The notes: generated from the sequence alone by a model not told the origin. A stretch of 64,000 nt of DNA from Hydrogenophaga crassostreae (GCF_001761385.1 NZ_CP017476.1:4143501-4207500), one strand, 5' to 3'; counted from the stretch's first letter, positions 50,895-60,272 are shown. Program-made: numbers and translations.

Positions 50895-51824
50895 ATGTCC
50901 GACACCCCCACCACCCCTCCCCTGACACCCTCGATAGAAGACGCTGAACCGTCGCTCCCATGCGTCATGGTCTTCAATGCCAACGACCCCAGCGGCGCTG
51001 GCGGGCTCGCCGCCGACCTGAGCGCCATGGGCAGTGCGTCTGCGCACGTGCTCGCCGTGGTCACGGGCACCTATGTCCGCGACACCACAGAAATTCACGA
51101 CCACTTCCCGTTTGATGACGAAGCGGTGACCGACCAGGCGCGCTGTGCACTGGAAGACATGCCGGTGCAGGCATTCAAAGTTGGGTTTGTAGGCAGCGCC
51201 GAGAACCTGAGCGCCATCGCAGCCATCGCCACCGACTACACAGAAATTCCGGTCATTACCTACATGCCAGACCTTTCCTGGTGGGATGAGGTCGAGATCG
51301 ACAACTACCTGGATGCTTGCGCGGAGTTGATGCTGCCGCAAACCACGGTGTTGGTCGGCAACCACAGTACGCTTTGCCGGTGGCTGCTGCCAGACTGGGA
51401 TGGCGACAAGCCGCCACCGCCAAGAGAGGTGGCCCGTGCGGCTGCTGTGCATGGCGTCCCCTACACGCTGGTCACCGGATTCAACGCGGCCGACCAGTAT
51501 CTGGAGAGCCACCTTGCCAGCCCGGAAACGGTGCTCGCGACCGCCCGCTATGAACGCTTTGAGGCCACCTTCAGCGGCGCTGGCGACACCTTGTCGGCAG
51601 CCCTTTGCGCCTTGATCGCAAATGGCATGGATTTGCAGGCGGCCTGCGCAGAGGCTCTCACCTATCTCGATCAATGCCTTGATGCCGGGTTTCAGCCGGG
51701 CATGGGCCATGCCGTGCCCGACCGGATGTTCTGGGCACACTCCGACGACGAAGACGAGGTCGAGCCCAGCAGTAAAAACACCCTGGGAACAGAGGACTTC
51801 CCCCTCGACACCACCAAACACTGA
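50895..51824 (+). CDS. thiD: Hydroxymethylpyrimidine/phosphomethylpyrimidine kinase
   Basis: 309 residues from the ATG at 50895; the open frame extends 46 codons further but that part overlaps the divergent rubredoxin start. It has a PfkB-like ribokinase fold with the N-terminal F-N-A-N-D-P-S-G-A-G-G-L-A-A-D substrate and phosphate loop and the C-terminal anion hole F-S-G-A-G-D-T-L-S-A-A with catalytic Asp. It phosphorylates HMP in thiamine biosynthesis. N- and C-terminal acidic extensions make it longer than E. coli ThiD. No TPP riboswitch is visible upstream. Confidence 0.9.
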   Translation: MSDTPTTPPLTPSIEDAEPSLPCVMVFNANDPSGAGGLAADLSAMGSASAHVLAVVTGTYVRDTTEIHDHFPFDDEAVTDQARCALEDMPVQAFKVGFVGSAENLSAIAAIATDYTEIPVITYMPDLSWWDEVEIDNYLDACAELMLPQTTVLVGNHSTLCRWLLPDWDGDKPPPPREVARAAAVHGVPYTLVTGFNAADQYLESHLASPETVLATARYERFEATFSGAGDTLSAALCALIANGMDLQAACAEALTYLDQCLDAGFQPGMGHAVPDRMFWAHSDDEDEVEPSSKNTLGTEDFPLDTTKH

Positions 51825-51965
51825 CCATGGCCTTTGTTTGTCGGTTTTCCTCCGATCACATCCTCCTTGCAACAAAAACCTAGCCTCTGAACACCGTTGC
51901 GGTATGCCTGCCTCCTGCAGAGTGGATGCGCAGATCAGGCCCCGCACTTGAACCTGAGAAACGCC

Positions 51966-53261
51966 ATGACCGACCGCAACCAAGAACTCTTCGACCGCGC
52001 AAAAGCCCTGATTCCCGGAGGTGTCAACTCCCCTGTGCGCGCCTTCAAGGCCGTAGGCGGAACGCCGCGCTTCGTGCAACGCGCCCAAGGCGCGTACTTC
52101 TGGGATGCCAACGGCCAAAAGTACATCGACTACATCGGCTCCTGGGGCCCGATGATCCTGGGTCATGGCCACCCCGCCGTGCTGGAAGCGGTGCAAAAAG
52201 CCGCGCTGGAGGGATTCTCTTTCGGCGCACCGACCGAGCGCGAAGTGGAGCTCGCCGAAGAAATCATCAAGCTGGTGCCCAGCATCGACATGGTGCGACT
52301 TGTCAGTTCGGGCACCGAAGCAGGCATGAGCGCCATCCGACTGGCGCGTGGCGCCACAGGTCGCAAAAAGATCATCAAGTTTGAAGGCTGCTACCACGGC
52401 CATGCCGATGCCCTGCTGGTGAAGGCTGGCTCCGGCCTGGCCACGTTTGGTGCCGCCACCAGCGCTGGCGTGCCGCCCGAGGTGGTTCAACACACCCTGG
52501 TTCTGGAGTACAACAACGTTGAACAGATCGAAGCCGCATTCGCCGAACACGGGGCCGACGTGGCCTGCCTGATCATCGAGCCCATCGCCGGCAACATGAA
52601 CTTCGTGCGCGCCTCGGTGCCCTTCATGAAACGCTGCCGCGAGCTGTGTACCGAACACGGCGCCCTGTTTGCTTTTGACGAAGTGATGACCGGATTCCGC
52701 GTGGCCCTGGGCTGTGCACAAAGCGTGTACGCCAAACTGATCCCCGGTTTCGAGCCCGACATGACCATCATGGGCAAAGTCATCGGTGGTGGCATGCCCC
52801 TGGCCGCCTTCGGGGCCAAGCGGGCAGTGATGGAGCAGCTCGCGCCTTTGGGGGCGGTCTACCAGGCGGGCACGTTGAGCGGCAACCCGATTGCCACCGC
52901 TTGTGGTCTGGCCACGCTGAAAGAAATCCAGAAGCCAGGCTTCTTCGAGGCGCTCTCGGCCACCACACGTTCACTGGTGGACGGCTTGACCGCCGCCGCC
53001 AAGGCAGAAGGCGTGCCCTTTTGCGGTGACAGCCAGGGCGGCATGTTCGGCGTGTTCCTTTTTGATGAACTGCCGCAGAACTACGCCAAGGTCATGACCA
53101 CCGAAAACGCACGTTTCAACAAACTTTTCCACGGCCTGCTGGACCGCGGTGTCTACATCGCACCAGCGCTGTACGAAGCCGGCTTCGTGAGCTCAGCCCA
53201 CACGGCGCAAGACATCGCCGACACAGTGGCCGCCGCCAAAGAAGTCTTCAAGACCCTGTAA
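51966..53261 (+). CDS. hemL: Glutamate-1-semialdehyde 2,1-aminomutase
   Basis: 431 residues from the ATG at 51966. A PLP enzyme of aminotransferase class III that makes 5-aminolevulinate in the C5 haem pathway. It has the conserved start I-P-G-G-V-N-S-P-V-R-A-F, the phosphate-binding S-S-G-T-E-A, the segment F-E-G-C-Y-H-G-H, and the PLP Lys in I-M-G-K-V-I-G-G-G-M-P. It follows thiD after 141 bases without an obvious promoter, and a terminator-like hairpin comes just after it. Confidence 0.95.
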   Translation: MTDRNQELFDRAKALIPGGVNSPVRAFKAVGGTPRFVQRAQGAYFWDANGQKYIDYIGSWGPMILGHGHPAVLEAVQKAALEGFSFGAPTEREVELAEEIIKLVPSIDMVRLVSSGTEAGMSAIRLARGATGRKKIIKFEGCYHGHADALLVKAGSGLATFGAATSAGVPPEVVQHTLVLEYNNVEQIEAAFAEHGADVACLIIEPIAGNMNFVRASVPFMKRCRELCTEHGALFAFDEVMTGFRVALGCAQSVYAKLIPGFEPDMTIMGKVIGGGMPLAAFGAKRAVMEQLAPLGAVYQAGTLSGNPIATACGLATLKEIQKPGFFEALSATTRSLVDGLTAAAKAEGVPFCGDSQGGMFGVFLFDELPQNYAKVMTTENARFNKLFHGLLDRGVYIAPALYEAGFVSSAHTAQDIADTVAAAKEVFKTL

Positions 53262-53265
53262 GCAA

Positions 53266-53299
53266 AAAAGGCACCTCGCCGGGAGCGAGATGCCTTTCA
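53266..53299 (+). terminator. Terminator-like hairpin after hemL
   Basis: GGCACCTCGC and GCGAGATGCC pair with one C-A mismatch around a short loop, with A-rich text before and TTT after. It lies between convergent hemL and purH and could act in both directions. Confidence 0.65.
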
Positions 53300-53350
53300 T
53301 CCGAGGGCGCCGCCGAACCGGCTTCGCCGGGCCGCAAGCGGCGCGGGGGG

Positions 53351-54937
53351 TCAGTGTCTGAAGTGGCGCACGCCGGTCGTCACCATCACCACGCCGCGCT
53401 CATCCGCCGCATCGATCACTTCCTGATCGCGCATGGAGCCACCCGGCTGGATCACGCAGGTCGCGCCTTGGTCGATCACGACATCGAGGCCATCGCGGAA
53501 GGGAAAGAAGGCATCGCTGGCGACGGCCGTGCCTTGCAGGGTCAGGTTGGCGTGGCCGGCCTTGATGCTGGCGATGCGCGCCGAATCGAGGCGACTCATC
53601 TGCCCCGCGCCCACGCCCATGGTCATGCCGTCTTTGCAGAACACGATGGCATTGGATTTCACGAACTTCGCGACCTTCCAGGCGAACAGCAGGTCTTCCA
53701 GTTGTTGCTCGGTGGGCTGCAGCTTGGTGACCACTTTCAGATCGGCGCGGTTCAGCACATGGTTGTCGGCGCTCTGGATCAACATGCCTGAGCCCACGCG
53801 CTTGGTATCGCTGGCGTTCAACCCCTTGTCCCAGGCGGTAGCACCGCCCTTTGGTAGGGCAATTTCCAGCACGCGCACATTGGCCTTGGCCTTGAAAATC
53901 GCCAGCGCCTCTTCGCTGTAGGCCGGCGCCATCAGCACTTCGACAAACTGCTTGCTCACCGCTTCGGCCGCGGCTTTGTCAACCGGGCGGTTGAACGCGA
54001 TGATGCCGCCGAAGGCGCTGGTGGGGTCGGTCTGGAAGGCCTTGCTGTAGCTCTCCAGCGCATCTTTGCCCATGGCCACGCCGCAAGGGTTGGCGTGTTT
54101 CACGATCACGCAGGCGGGTACGTCAAAACACTTGACACACTCCCAGGCCGCATCGGCATCGGCAATGTTGTTGTAGCTGAGTTCCTTGCCTTGCAACTGC
54201 TTGGCCGTGACCAGCGAGCCAGGTGCCGGGTAGAGATCGCGGTAGAACGCGGCTGCCTGGTGCGGGTTTTCGCCATAGCGCAGGTCCTGCAGCTTGATGA
54301 AACGGCCGTTGGCCTGGCCCGGGAAGGCGCTCATCTTGGGCACACTCACACCGGCTTCGAACTCGATGCTGGAGAGGTAGTCGCTGATCGCGCCGTCGTA
54401 CTGGCTGATGCGGTTGAAGGCGGCGACCGACAGCGCGAAGCGCGTCTTGTCGCTCAGTTTGCCGCTGGCCTTCAGTTCATCGATCACGGCAGGGTACTGG
54501 GCCGCATCGGTCAATACCGCCACGTCTTTCCAGTTTTTGGCCGCGCTGCGCACCATGGCCGGGCCTCCGATGTCAATGTTTTCGATCGCATCTTCCAGCG
54601 TGCAGCCGGGCTTGGCCACGGTGGCCTCAAACGGATACAGGTTGACGATGAGCAAGTCGATGGTGTCGATGCCATGCGTCTTCAACGCCGCCATGTGCTC
54701 GGGCACATCGCGGCGCGCGAGCAGACCGCCGTGAACCTTGGGGTGCAACGTTTTCACGCGACCATCGAGCATCTCGGGAAACGCGGTGACCTCGGCCACC
54801 TCGGTCACCGGCAATCCTTTTTCCGCGAGCAGCTTGGCGGTGCCGCCGGTAGAGATCAAGGACACCCCCAGGCCGTGCAGGGTTTGAGCGAGTTCAACAA
54901 TGCCGGTTTTGTCGGAGACGGAGATCAGAGCGCGCAT
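53351..54937 (-). CDS. purH: Bifunctional AICAR transformylase / IMP cyclohydrolase
   Basis: 528 residues. An N-terminal MGS-like cyclohydrolase domain (A-L-I-S-V-S-D-K-T-G-I at the start, then S-T-G-G-T-A and T-L-H-P-K-V-H-G-G-L) precedes the AICAR transformylase domain (~200-528) with R-Y-G-E-N-P-H-Q, K-H-A-N-P-C-G and the C-terminal D-x-F-F-P-F-R-D motif. It carries out the last two steps of IMP synthesis. It follows fis by 53 bases, giving dusB-fis-purH on one strand. Confidence 0.97.
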   Translation of the reverse strand: MRALISVSDKTGIVELAQTLHGLGVSLISTGGTAKLLAEKGLPVTEVAEVTAFPEMLDGRVKTLHPKVHGGLLARRDVPEHMAALKTHGIDTIDLLIVNLYPFEATVAKPGCTLEDAIENIDIGGPAMVRSAAKNWKDVAVLTDAAQYPAVIDELKASGKLSDKTRFALSVAAFNRISQYDGAISDYLSSIEFEAGVSVPKMSAFPGQANGRFIKLQDLRYGENPHQAAAFYRDLYPAPGSLVTAKQLQGKELSYNNIADADAAWECVKCFDVPACVIVKHANPCGVAMGKDALESYSKAFQTDPTSAFGGIIAFNRPVDKAAAEAVSKQFVEVLMAPAYSEEALAIFKAKANVRVLEIALPKGGATAWDKGLNASDTKRVGSGMLIQSADNHVLNRADLKVVTKLQPTEQQLEDLLFAWKVAKFVKSNAIVFCKDGMTMGVGAGQMSRLDSARIASIKAGHANLTLQGTAVASDAFFPFRDGLDVVIDQGATCVIQPGGSMRDQEVIDAADERGVVMVTTGVRHFRH

Positions 54938-54990
54938 GGGGTCAGCCTAAGAGATGGTGAAAAGAAAAAAATGGGTTGGCGGCACACGAC

Positions 54991-55230
54991 TCACTCAATG
55001 AGCCCGTGCTCCAGCAGTTTTTTGCGCAGCGTGTTGCGGTTGAGGCCCAGCCATTGGGCTGCACGCGACTGGTTGTTTTGTGATTGCTGCATGACGACTT
55101 CAAGCAAGGGTTTTTCCACCGCTTTGACCAGCATGTCGTGCAGTCCAGCGGGGTCGGTGCCGTTGAGGTCCTGAAAATAGACTTCCAGACTGTCCCGAAC
55201 GCAGTCATGCAGGTTGTTGTGCTTGCTCAT
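54991..55230 (-). CDS. fis: Fis family DNA-binding protein
   Basis: 79 residues from the ATG at 55230. The C-terminal helix-turn-helix reads N-Q-S-R-A-A-Q-W-L-G-L-N-R-N-T-L-R-K-K-L, as in Fis and NtrC C-terminal domains. The N-terminal part is a short dimerisation region. Fis is a nucleoid-associated regulator. It lies 28 bases after dusB, the classic dusB-fis arrangement. Confidence 0.94.
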   Translation of the reverse strand: MSKHNNLHDCVRDSLEVYFQDLNGTDPAGLHDMLVKAVEKPLLEVVMQQSQNNQSRAAQWLGLNRNTLRKKLLEHGLIE

Positions 55231-55258
55231 AGAAAACTCTTGGTGCTCCTCGCCGCGC

Positions 55259-56320
55259 TCATGCTGCCAGCTTCCATTCTTCTGTTTTTGTGAAATCGGT
55301 TGGGCCCATGCTGGCCCATTGATCAAAGTGAAACGCCACGGCATCGAGTTGTGCTTCGGCGGTGGTCAAGCCATTGATGCGCTCGCGGAACGCAGCAAAT
55401 GCGTTCACGGGCAATGGCAGGGAGCGTGCATACCAGCCCAGGTGTTTGCGCGCGCTGCGCACACCGGTGTACTCGCCATACAGGGCGTAATGGTCATGCA
55501 GGTGCTCGATCAGCCAGCCCTTGACGTCGACCAAATCAGGGGCAGGCAGGTGCTCGCCGGTAGCCAGAAAATGCGCGATTTCGCGAAAAATCCAGGGGCG
55601 GCCCTGGGCTGCGCGGCCAATCATGATGGCGTCGGCACCCGTGCACGCGAGCACATCGCGGGCAGCTTCGGGCGAATCAATGTCGCCGTTGGCCACCACG
55701 GGGATGTTCACCCGGCTCTTGATCAGCGCCACGGTGTCATGCTCTGCAAGACCTTTGTAGCCTTGCTCACGTGTGCGGCCATGCACAGTCAGCATTTGCA
55801 CACCAGCGCTTTCAGCGGCCAGCGCCAGCGTGGGCGCGTTGCGCACATCGGCGCACCAGCCGGTGCGCATTTTCAACGTCACGGGCACACCGTGCGGTGC
55901 ACAGGCCTTGACCACTGCCTCAACGATGCCAATCGCCAGCGCTTCATCTTGCATCAGAGCCGAACCGGCCCACTTGTTGCACACTTTTTTGGCTGGGCAA
56001 CCCATGTTGATATCGATGATCTGGGCGCCACGATCGATGTTGTAGCGCGCCGCATCGGCCATCATCTGCGCCTCGGTACCCGCAATCTGCACGGCGATCG
56101 GCGCGGCCTCGCCGTCGTGGTTGGCACGGCGCGAGGTCTTCAGGCTGTCTTGCAGGTCGGGGCGGGAAGTCACCATCTCACTCACAGCGTAGCCTGCGCC
56201 CAACTGTTTGCACAGTTTGCGGAAGGGCCGGTCTGTCACGCCGGCCATGGGCGCGACGAACAAAGCGTTGGGCAGGGTGTACGGACCCAGTTGCATGAGC
56301 GTGTGAGAATCGGACGGCAT
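55259..56320 (-). CDS. dusB: tRNA-dihydrouridine synthase DusB
   Basis: 353 residues from the ATG at 56320; an ATG at 56296 matches E. coli DusB length and is equally possible. It is an FMN TIM barrel with A-P-M-A-G-V-T-D-R-P-F-R at the N-terminus, the active-site segment N-M-G-C-P-A-K-K-V-C-N-K (second Cys is the proton donor) and H-G-R-T-R-E-Q near residue 178. A C-terminal helical RNA-binding domain follows. It reduces specific uridines in tRNA. It is the first gene of dusB-fis-purH, divergent from the YqaA-type gene. Confidence 0.94.
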   Translation of the reverse strand: MPSDSHTLMQLGPYTLPNALFVAPMAGVTDRPFRKLCKQLGAGYAVSEMVTSRPDLQDSLKTSRRANHDGEAAPIAVQIAGTEAQMMADAARYNIDRGAQIIDINMGCPAKKVCNKWAGSALMQDEALAIGIVEAVVKACAPHGVPVTLKMRTGWCADVRNAPTLALAAESAGVQMLTVHGRTREQGYKGLAEHDTVALIKSRVNIPVVANGDIDSPEAARDVLACTGADAIMIGRAAQGRPWIFREIAHFLATGEHLPAPDLVDVKGWLIEHLHDHYALYGEYTGVRSARKHLGWYARSLPLPVNAFAAFRERINGLTTAEAQLDAVAFHFDQWASMGPTDFTKTEEWKLAA

Positions 56321-56422
56321 GGGGATCGGCGCGAAAACGCCAGAGGGATGGGCATTGTATCTGCCTGTTTTTTCAGCAGGTGATATGCGAGCCCCTTTTT
56401 TTTTCGAGACAACCCACCTCCT

Positions 56423-56905
56423 ATGCCCGACTGGCTCACTTCCCTGCTGCATTGGCTGGCCATGCCCGAAGCCGGCCTGGGGGCGCTGTTCGTGGTGGCG
56501 TTCGTTTCAGCCACCCTGCTGCCCATGGGCTCTGAGGCGGCGCTCTTCGGGCTGCTCAAACTCAACCCCGAGCTCCTGTGGCCGGCCATCGCCGTGGCCA
56601 CCGTGGGCAATACGCTGGGCGGTGCAGTCTCGTGGTGGATGGGGGCGGTCGCACACAAAGCGGTCGACAAAGCCCGCCACCGCGCCACCGAGTTGCATGC
56701 TCTCGCTTGGCTCAAACGTTTTGGCCCCAGGGCCTGTTTGATGTCCTGGTTGCCGTTGATCGGCGATCCGTTGTGTGCCATTGCCGGCTGGTTGAAGTTT
56801 CCCTTTTGGCCCTGCGTCGCCTACATGGCCATCGGCAAGCTGCTGCGCTATCTGGTGCTCACCCTTGCGCTGCTGAAGGTGTTCCCTGGGGGACTGCCTT
56901 TGTGA
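56423..56905 (+). CDS. YqaA family (DedA/VTT-related) membrane protein
   Basis: 160 residues. A hydrophobic N-terminal helix is followed by the V-A-F-V-S-A-T-L-L-P-M-G-S-E motif, the T-V-G-N-T-L-G-G-A-V segment and a C-terminal helix pair with G-D-P-L-C. This matches YqaA, a shortened SNARE-associated/DedA-type inner-membrane family of uncertain function, possibly lipid handling. It lies divergent to dusB and 68 bases before an MFS transporter. Confidence 0.85.
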   Translation: MPDWLTSLLHWLAMPEAGLGALFVVAFVSATLLPMGSEAALFGLLKLNPELLWPAIAVATVGNTLGGAVSWWMGAVAHKAVDKARHRATELHALAWLKRFGPRACLMSWLPLIGDPLCAIAGWLKFPFWPCVAYMAIGKLLRYLVLTLALLKVFPGGLPL

Positions 56906-56973
56906 GCGTTTGGGGGGAATGGCCCTGATACTCAGACCCTTGTTTCGCCGCAGCGGGGCAAATCAAGCCCCCT

Positions 56974-58149
56974 ATGCCATCAAACACCGCACTTCCCACC
57001 GACCCCGCACGCGCTCTTTGGGCCTTGATGGTTGGCAACGTGGTGATCGGTACCGGCGTGATGATGGTGCCCGGCGCGCTCAACGACATCAGCCGCTCGC
57101 TGGCGATCTCCATTCCCCAGGCGGGGCAGCTCATCACGGCGGCAGCAATCTTGATGGGCTTGGGTGCGCCGCTGTTCGCCAGCATCGTGGCGGGCTGGGA
57201 CCGTCGCAAGTTGTTGGCGCTTTCATTGATCTGGTATGGCGTGATGACGGGTATCAGCGCCTTCGCACCCAACTACGAATTGCTGCTGCCCCTGCGCGTG
57301 CTCACCGTGATTTCACCCGCCATCTTCACGCCGCAGGCGGCCGCCAGCGTGGGCCTCATGGTCTCGCCCGAGAAGCGCGGGCGCGCCATCACCTTCGTGT
57401 TCCTGGGCTGGTCGGTGGCTTCCGTCATGGGCATGCCGCTATCGGCCTGGATAGCAGGCGCATCGAGCTGGCGCTGGGCATTTGCCCTGGTAGCGGTTTC
57501 ATCATTGATCGTTGCCGCCTGGATCTGGCAGGTAATGCCCACCGGCATCCGTCCGGCCGCACTCACGCGCCGTGCCTGGGGTCAAACGTTGGGATCGTCC
57601 GCCATGATGCTGACCCTGAGCGTGACACTGACCTATTCGTTTGGCCAGTTCATTCTGTTTTCCTATTTCGCGCCCTACCTGAACCAGACCATCGGCGCCA
57701 CCAGCGGCACGATTGCCTTGATGTTTCTGTGGTTCGGGGCGTTTGGTCTGGCCGGTAACCTGGGCCTTTCGCACTGGGTCGACCGCCTTGGCGCCCCGCG
57801 AGCCGTGCTCATCACTTTGGCCCTGATCGCTTTGAGCCTGCTGCTGTGGCCGCTGGGACGCCACGGTTTCTGGCCGCAGGCGCTGATCGCCGTACCCTGG
57901 GCATTGGGCTGCTTTTCTTCGAACTCAGCCCAGCAGGCCCGGCTGGTTCACCAGTCACCCGAGTTGGCGCCCGCCAGCGTTGCGCTCAACACCTCTGCCA
58001 TGTACGGCGGCCAAGCCATGGGCGCTGCGTTGGGCGGCCTGCTGATTGCGAATGGCCATTTGCTGCGACTTCACGAAGCAAGCCTGGGAGTGATGCTGGT
58101 GGCGATGGCCCTGAGTGTCTGGGCCGCCAAGGTTCAAAACCGCTCGTAG
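56974..58149 (+). CDS. Major facilitator superfamily transporter
   Basis: 391 residues with about 12 membrane segments in two six-helix halves. The first inter-helix loop contains D-R-R-K (in A-G-W-D-R-R-K-L-L), the conserved MFS motif A remnant. The family (drug/sugar efflux DHA1-like, AraJ/YdhP-type) is clear, but the substrate is not predictable. The 3' end overlaps the convergent pseudouridine synthase gene by 16 bases. Confidence 0.87.
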   Translation: MPSNTALPTDPARALWALMVGNVVIGTGVMMVPGALNDISRSLAISIPQAGQLITAAAILMGLGAPLFASIVAGWDRRKLLALSLIWYGVMTGISAFAPNYELLLPLRVLTVISPAIFTPQAAASVGLMVSPEKRGRAITFVFLGWSVASVMGMPLSAWIAGASSWRWAFALVAVSSLIVAAWIWQVMPTGIRPAALTRRAWGQTLGSSAMMLTLSVTLTYSFGQFILFSYFAPYLNQTIGATSGTIALMFLWFGAFGLAGNLGLSHWVDRLGAPRAVLITLALIALSLLLWPLGRHGFWPQALIAVPWALGCFSSNSAQQARLVHQSPELAPASVALNTSAMYGGQAMGAALGGLLIANGHLLRLHEASLGVMLVAMALSVWAAKVQNRS

Positions 58150-58910
58150 CCGAGGAGGTAGCGCCACTCGCCTTCGGGCAAGCCGGTCAGGCCAATACGG
58201 CCCAGGCGCATGCGGTGTATGCCTGTCGCCTGCACACCTGCCCGCTTGCACAGGTGGGGCACCTGCCCTGTCACTGCGCCCTTGATCGCCAGGCGCAGCC
58301 GCAGTTCACTCTGCCAGCTGGCTTTCGCATTGGGCATGGCCCAGCCATCGAAGAACACGGTTTTTTGCAGTGACTTGATGATCGCGTCGCGCCGGTCGGC
58401 ATCGTCTTGCAGACCGGCTTCGCCGCGCACGCGCACCTGCCATTCGTGTTCGATCTGGCTCGATGTATCGGAAATTTTGTGGGCCACGCCCGGGTTCTGC
58501 GTGAACACCATCAACCCGCTGTCGCGCGATTCCAGCGGAGCCGCAGGAAACAGCTTGTGGAAATGCATCTTGAGCGGCCGGATGCCCGAACGGTCACCCT
58601 TGAACCTGTTGGCCGCAGTGAAGACGCCAGCCGCCCACGCATCGGGGGCCGGTGACGCATCGGGCATGGCCTGGCCCGATGGTTTGTGCCAGATCAGCGT
58701 GACCGATTCCAGGCTTTCCAGTTTGGCCTTGGCATCGAGCGTGACCACTTGGGCGTCGTGCACGCGGGCCATCGGCTCTTCCACCACCTGGCCATCCACA
58801 CGCACCCAGCCACCTGCAATGTAGCTCTCGGCATCGCTGCGCGAGCACGGCAACTGGTTCGCCAGCCGCTTGGCCAGGCGCTGTGGCTCGGGCCGTGCAG
58901 CTTGGTTCAT
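58134..58910 (-). CDS. RsuA/RluF-family RNA pseudouridine synthase with altered catalytic motif
   Basis: 258 residues. An N-terminal S4 RNA-binding domain (~10-60) is followed by a pseudouridine synthase fold. Family members read G-R-L-D-x-x-S-x-G-L-L at the active site; here the aligned text is A-P-L-E-S-R-D-S-G-L-M, so the catalytic Asp seems to be a Glu, unless the nearby Asp takes over with a shift. Other motifs (W-H-K-P-S-G near residue 73, R-M-R-L-G-R-I-G-L near 234) are kept. It may be an altered or inactive enzyme. It converges with the MFS gene and follows ychF by 8 bases. Confidence 0.82.
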   Translation of the reverse strand: MNQAARPEPQRLAKRLANQLPCSRSDAESYIAGGWVRVDGQVVEEPMARVHDAQVVTLDAKAKLESLESVTLIWHKPSGQAMPDASPAPDAWAAGVFTAANRFKGDRSGIRPLKMHFHKLFPAAPLESRDSGLMVFTQNPGVAHKISDTSSQIEHEWQVRVRGEAGLQDDADRRDAIIKSLQKTVFFDGWAMPNAKASWQSELRLRLAIKGAVTGQVPHLCKRAGVQATGIHRMRLGRIGLTGLPEGEWRYLLGYERF

Positions 58911-58918
58911 GGGTGGGC

Positions 58919-60010
58919 TTAAGAAGAGAAGAGGAAGTTCATCACGTCGCCATCCTTGACCACGTATTCCTTGCCTTCTGCGCGCATCTTGCCCGCGTCT
59001 TTGGCGCCCTGTTCGCCTTTGTAGGTGATGAAGTCGTCAAACGCGATGGTCTGCGCGCGGATGTAGCCCTTCTCGAAATCTGTGTGGATCACGCCAGCGG
59101 CCTGCGGACCGGTGTCACCCTTGTGGATGGTCCAGGCACGCACCTCTTTCACACCAGCGGTGAAATAGGTTTGCAAGCCCAACAACTGGTAGGCCGCACG
59201 GATCAGGCGGTTCAGGCCCGGCTCGTCCTGGCCCAGCTCCTTGAGGAATTCCATGCGATCGGCATCGTCCATCTCGGACAGCTCGGCTTCGATCTTGGCG
59301 CAAATGGCCACCACCGGCGCGTTCTGCTTCTCGGCAAAAGCTTTCAGGCGGTCGAGCATGGGGTTGTTTTCGAAGCCGTCTTCCGACACGTTGGCCACGA
59401 ACATCGCCGGCTTGGCCGTGATCAGGAAAAACTGTTTGAGCTGAATCAGCTCGTCTTTGCTGAAGTCGATGGTGCGCACCGGCTGGGTATCGTTCAACGC
59501 TGTCTGGCACTTTTCCAGAATCGCCACTTGCTTGATCGACTCCTTGTCACCCGAGCGCGCGGTTTTCTGCACGCGGTGCAGCGCCTTTTCCACGGCGGCG
59601 AGATCGGCCAGGCAGAGTTCGGTCTGGATCACTTCAATGTCAGCGATCGGGTCAATCTTGTTGGCCACGTGGATCACGTTGTCGTCTTCAAAGCAGCGCA
59701 CCACGTTGACGATCGCATCGGTTTCGCGGATGTGGGCCAGAAACTTGTTGCCCAGGCCTTCACCGGTGCTCGCACCGGCCACCAGACCAGCGATATCCAC
59801 GAACTCAACAATGGCCGGCACCACACGCTCGGGCTCAACGATGGCAGCCAGATGGGTCAGGCGTGTATCGGGGACTTCCACCACACCCGTATTGGGTTCG
59901 ATGGTGCAGAAAGGGTAGTTTTCGGCCGCGATGCCCGCTTTGGTCAGCGCGTTGAAAAGGGTGGACTTGCCGACGTTGGGCAAGCCAACGATGCCGCATT
60001 GGAGACTCAT
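58919..60010 (-). CDS. ychF: Redox-regulated ATPase/GTPase YchF
   Basis: 363 residues from the ATG at 60010; the upstream frame extension is not supported. Walker A reads G-L-P-N-V-G-K-S-T-L-F (near residue 8) followed by N-Y-P-F-C-T-I-E-P-N, and a C-terminal TGS domain ends Y-V-V-K-D-G-D-V-M-N-F-L-F. YchF (OLA1) is an Obg-related P-loop enzyme that prefers ATP and influences translation and oxidative-stress response. It is followed by the pseudouridine synthase gene. Confidence 0.96.
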   Translation of the reverse strand: MSLQCGIVGLPNVGKSTLFNALTKAGIAAENYPFCTIEPNTGVVEVPDTRLTHLAAIVEPERVVPAIVEFVDIAGLVAGASTGEGLGNKFLAHIRETDAIVNVVRCFEDDNVIHVANKIDPIADIEVIQTELCLADLAAVEKALHRVQKTARSGDKESIKQVAILEKCQTALNDTQPVRTIDFSKDELIQLKQFFLITAKPAMFVANVSEDGFENNPMLDRLKAFAEKQNAPVVAICAKIEAELSEMDDADRMEFLKELGQDEPGLNRLIRAAYQLLGLQTYFTAGVKEVRAWTIHKGDTGPQAAGVIHTDFEKGYIRAQTIAFDDFITYKGEQGAKDAGKMRAEGKEYVVKDGDVMNFLFSS

Positions 60011-60151
60011 GAAATACCTCGAAGAACAGCCTTCAAGTGTATTCGATGGTGCCGGGACACCCCGGCAACCCCAATGCCGCAGGCTGCACACCGCCTGAAA
60101 TTTGCCCGACGACACACCGCACCAAGGGTCTGGGGAGACATGCCAACCCGT

Positions 60152-60200
60152 GGGGCTCTCTAGGTGAAAGCCCCTAGATGTGTTGATGTGTTGATGTGAT
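60152..60200. promoter_or_regulatory. Inverted and direct repeats upstream of the apnO-like gene
   Basis: GGGGCT (60152-60157) pairs with AGCCCC (60169-60174), and nested in it are CTAGG (60160-60164) and CCTAG (60173-60177). Directly after come tandem GTGTTGAT copies (about 60179-60196). It lies 75-120 bases before the oxidoisomerase start, a suitable place for a catabolic-operon operator. The regulator is not encoded in the window. Confidence 0.4.
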
Positions 60201-60272
60201 CTACTCATCATACCAGTTGACGAAAACCCCTTTCTCTCCCGATCGTCGACGGCACTTAATGGAGTCACCACA

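Noticed and set aside
50790..52721. 643-residue minus-strand frame over thiD and hemL
   Set aside because: Antisense to two recognised enzymes and lacks domain features.
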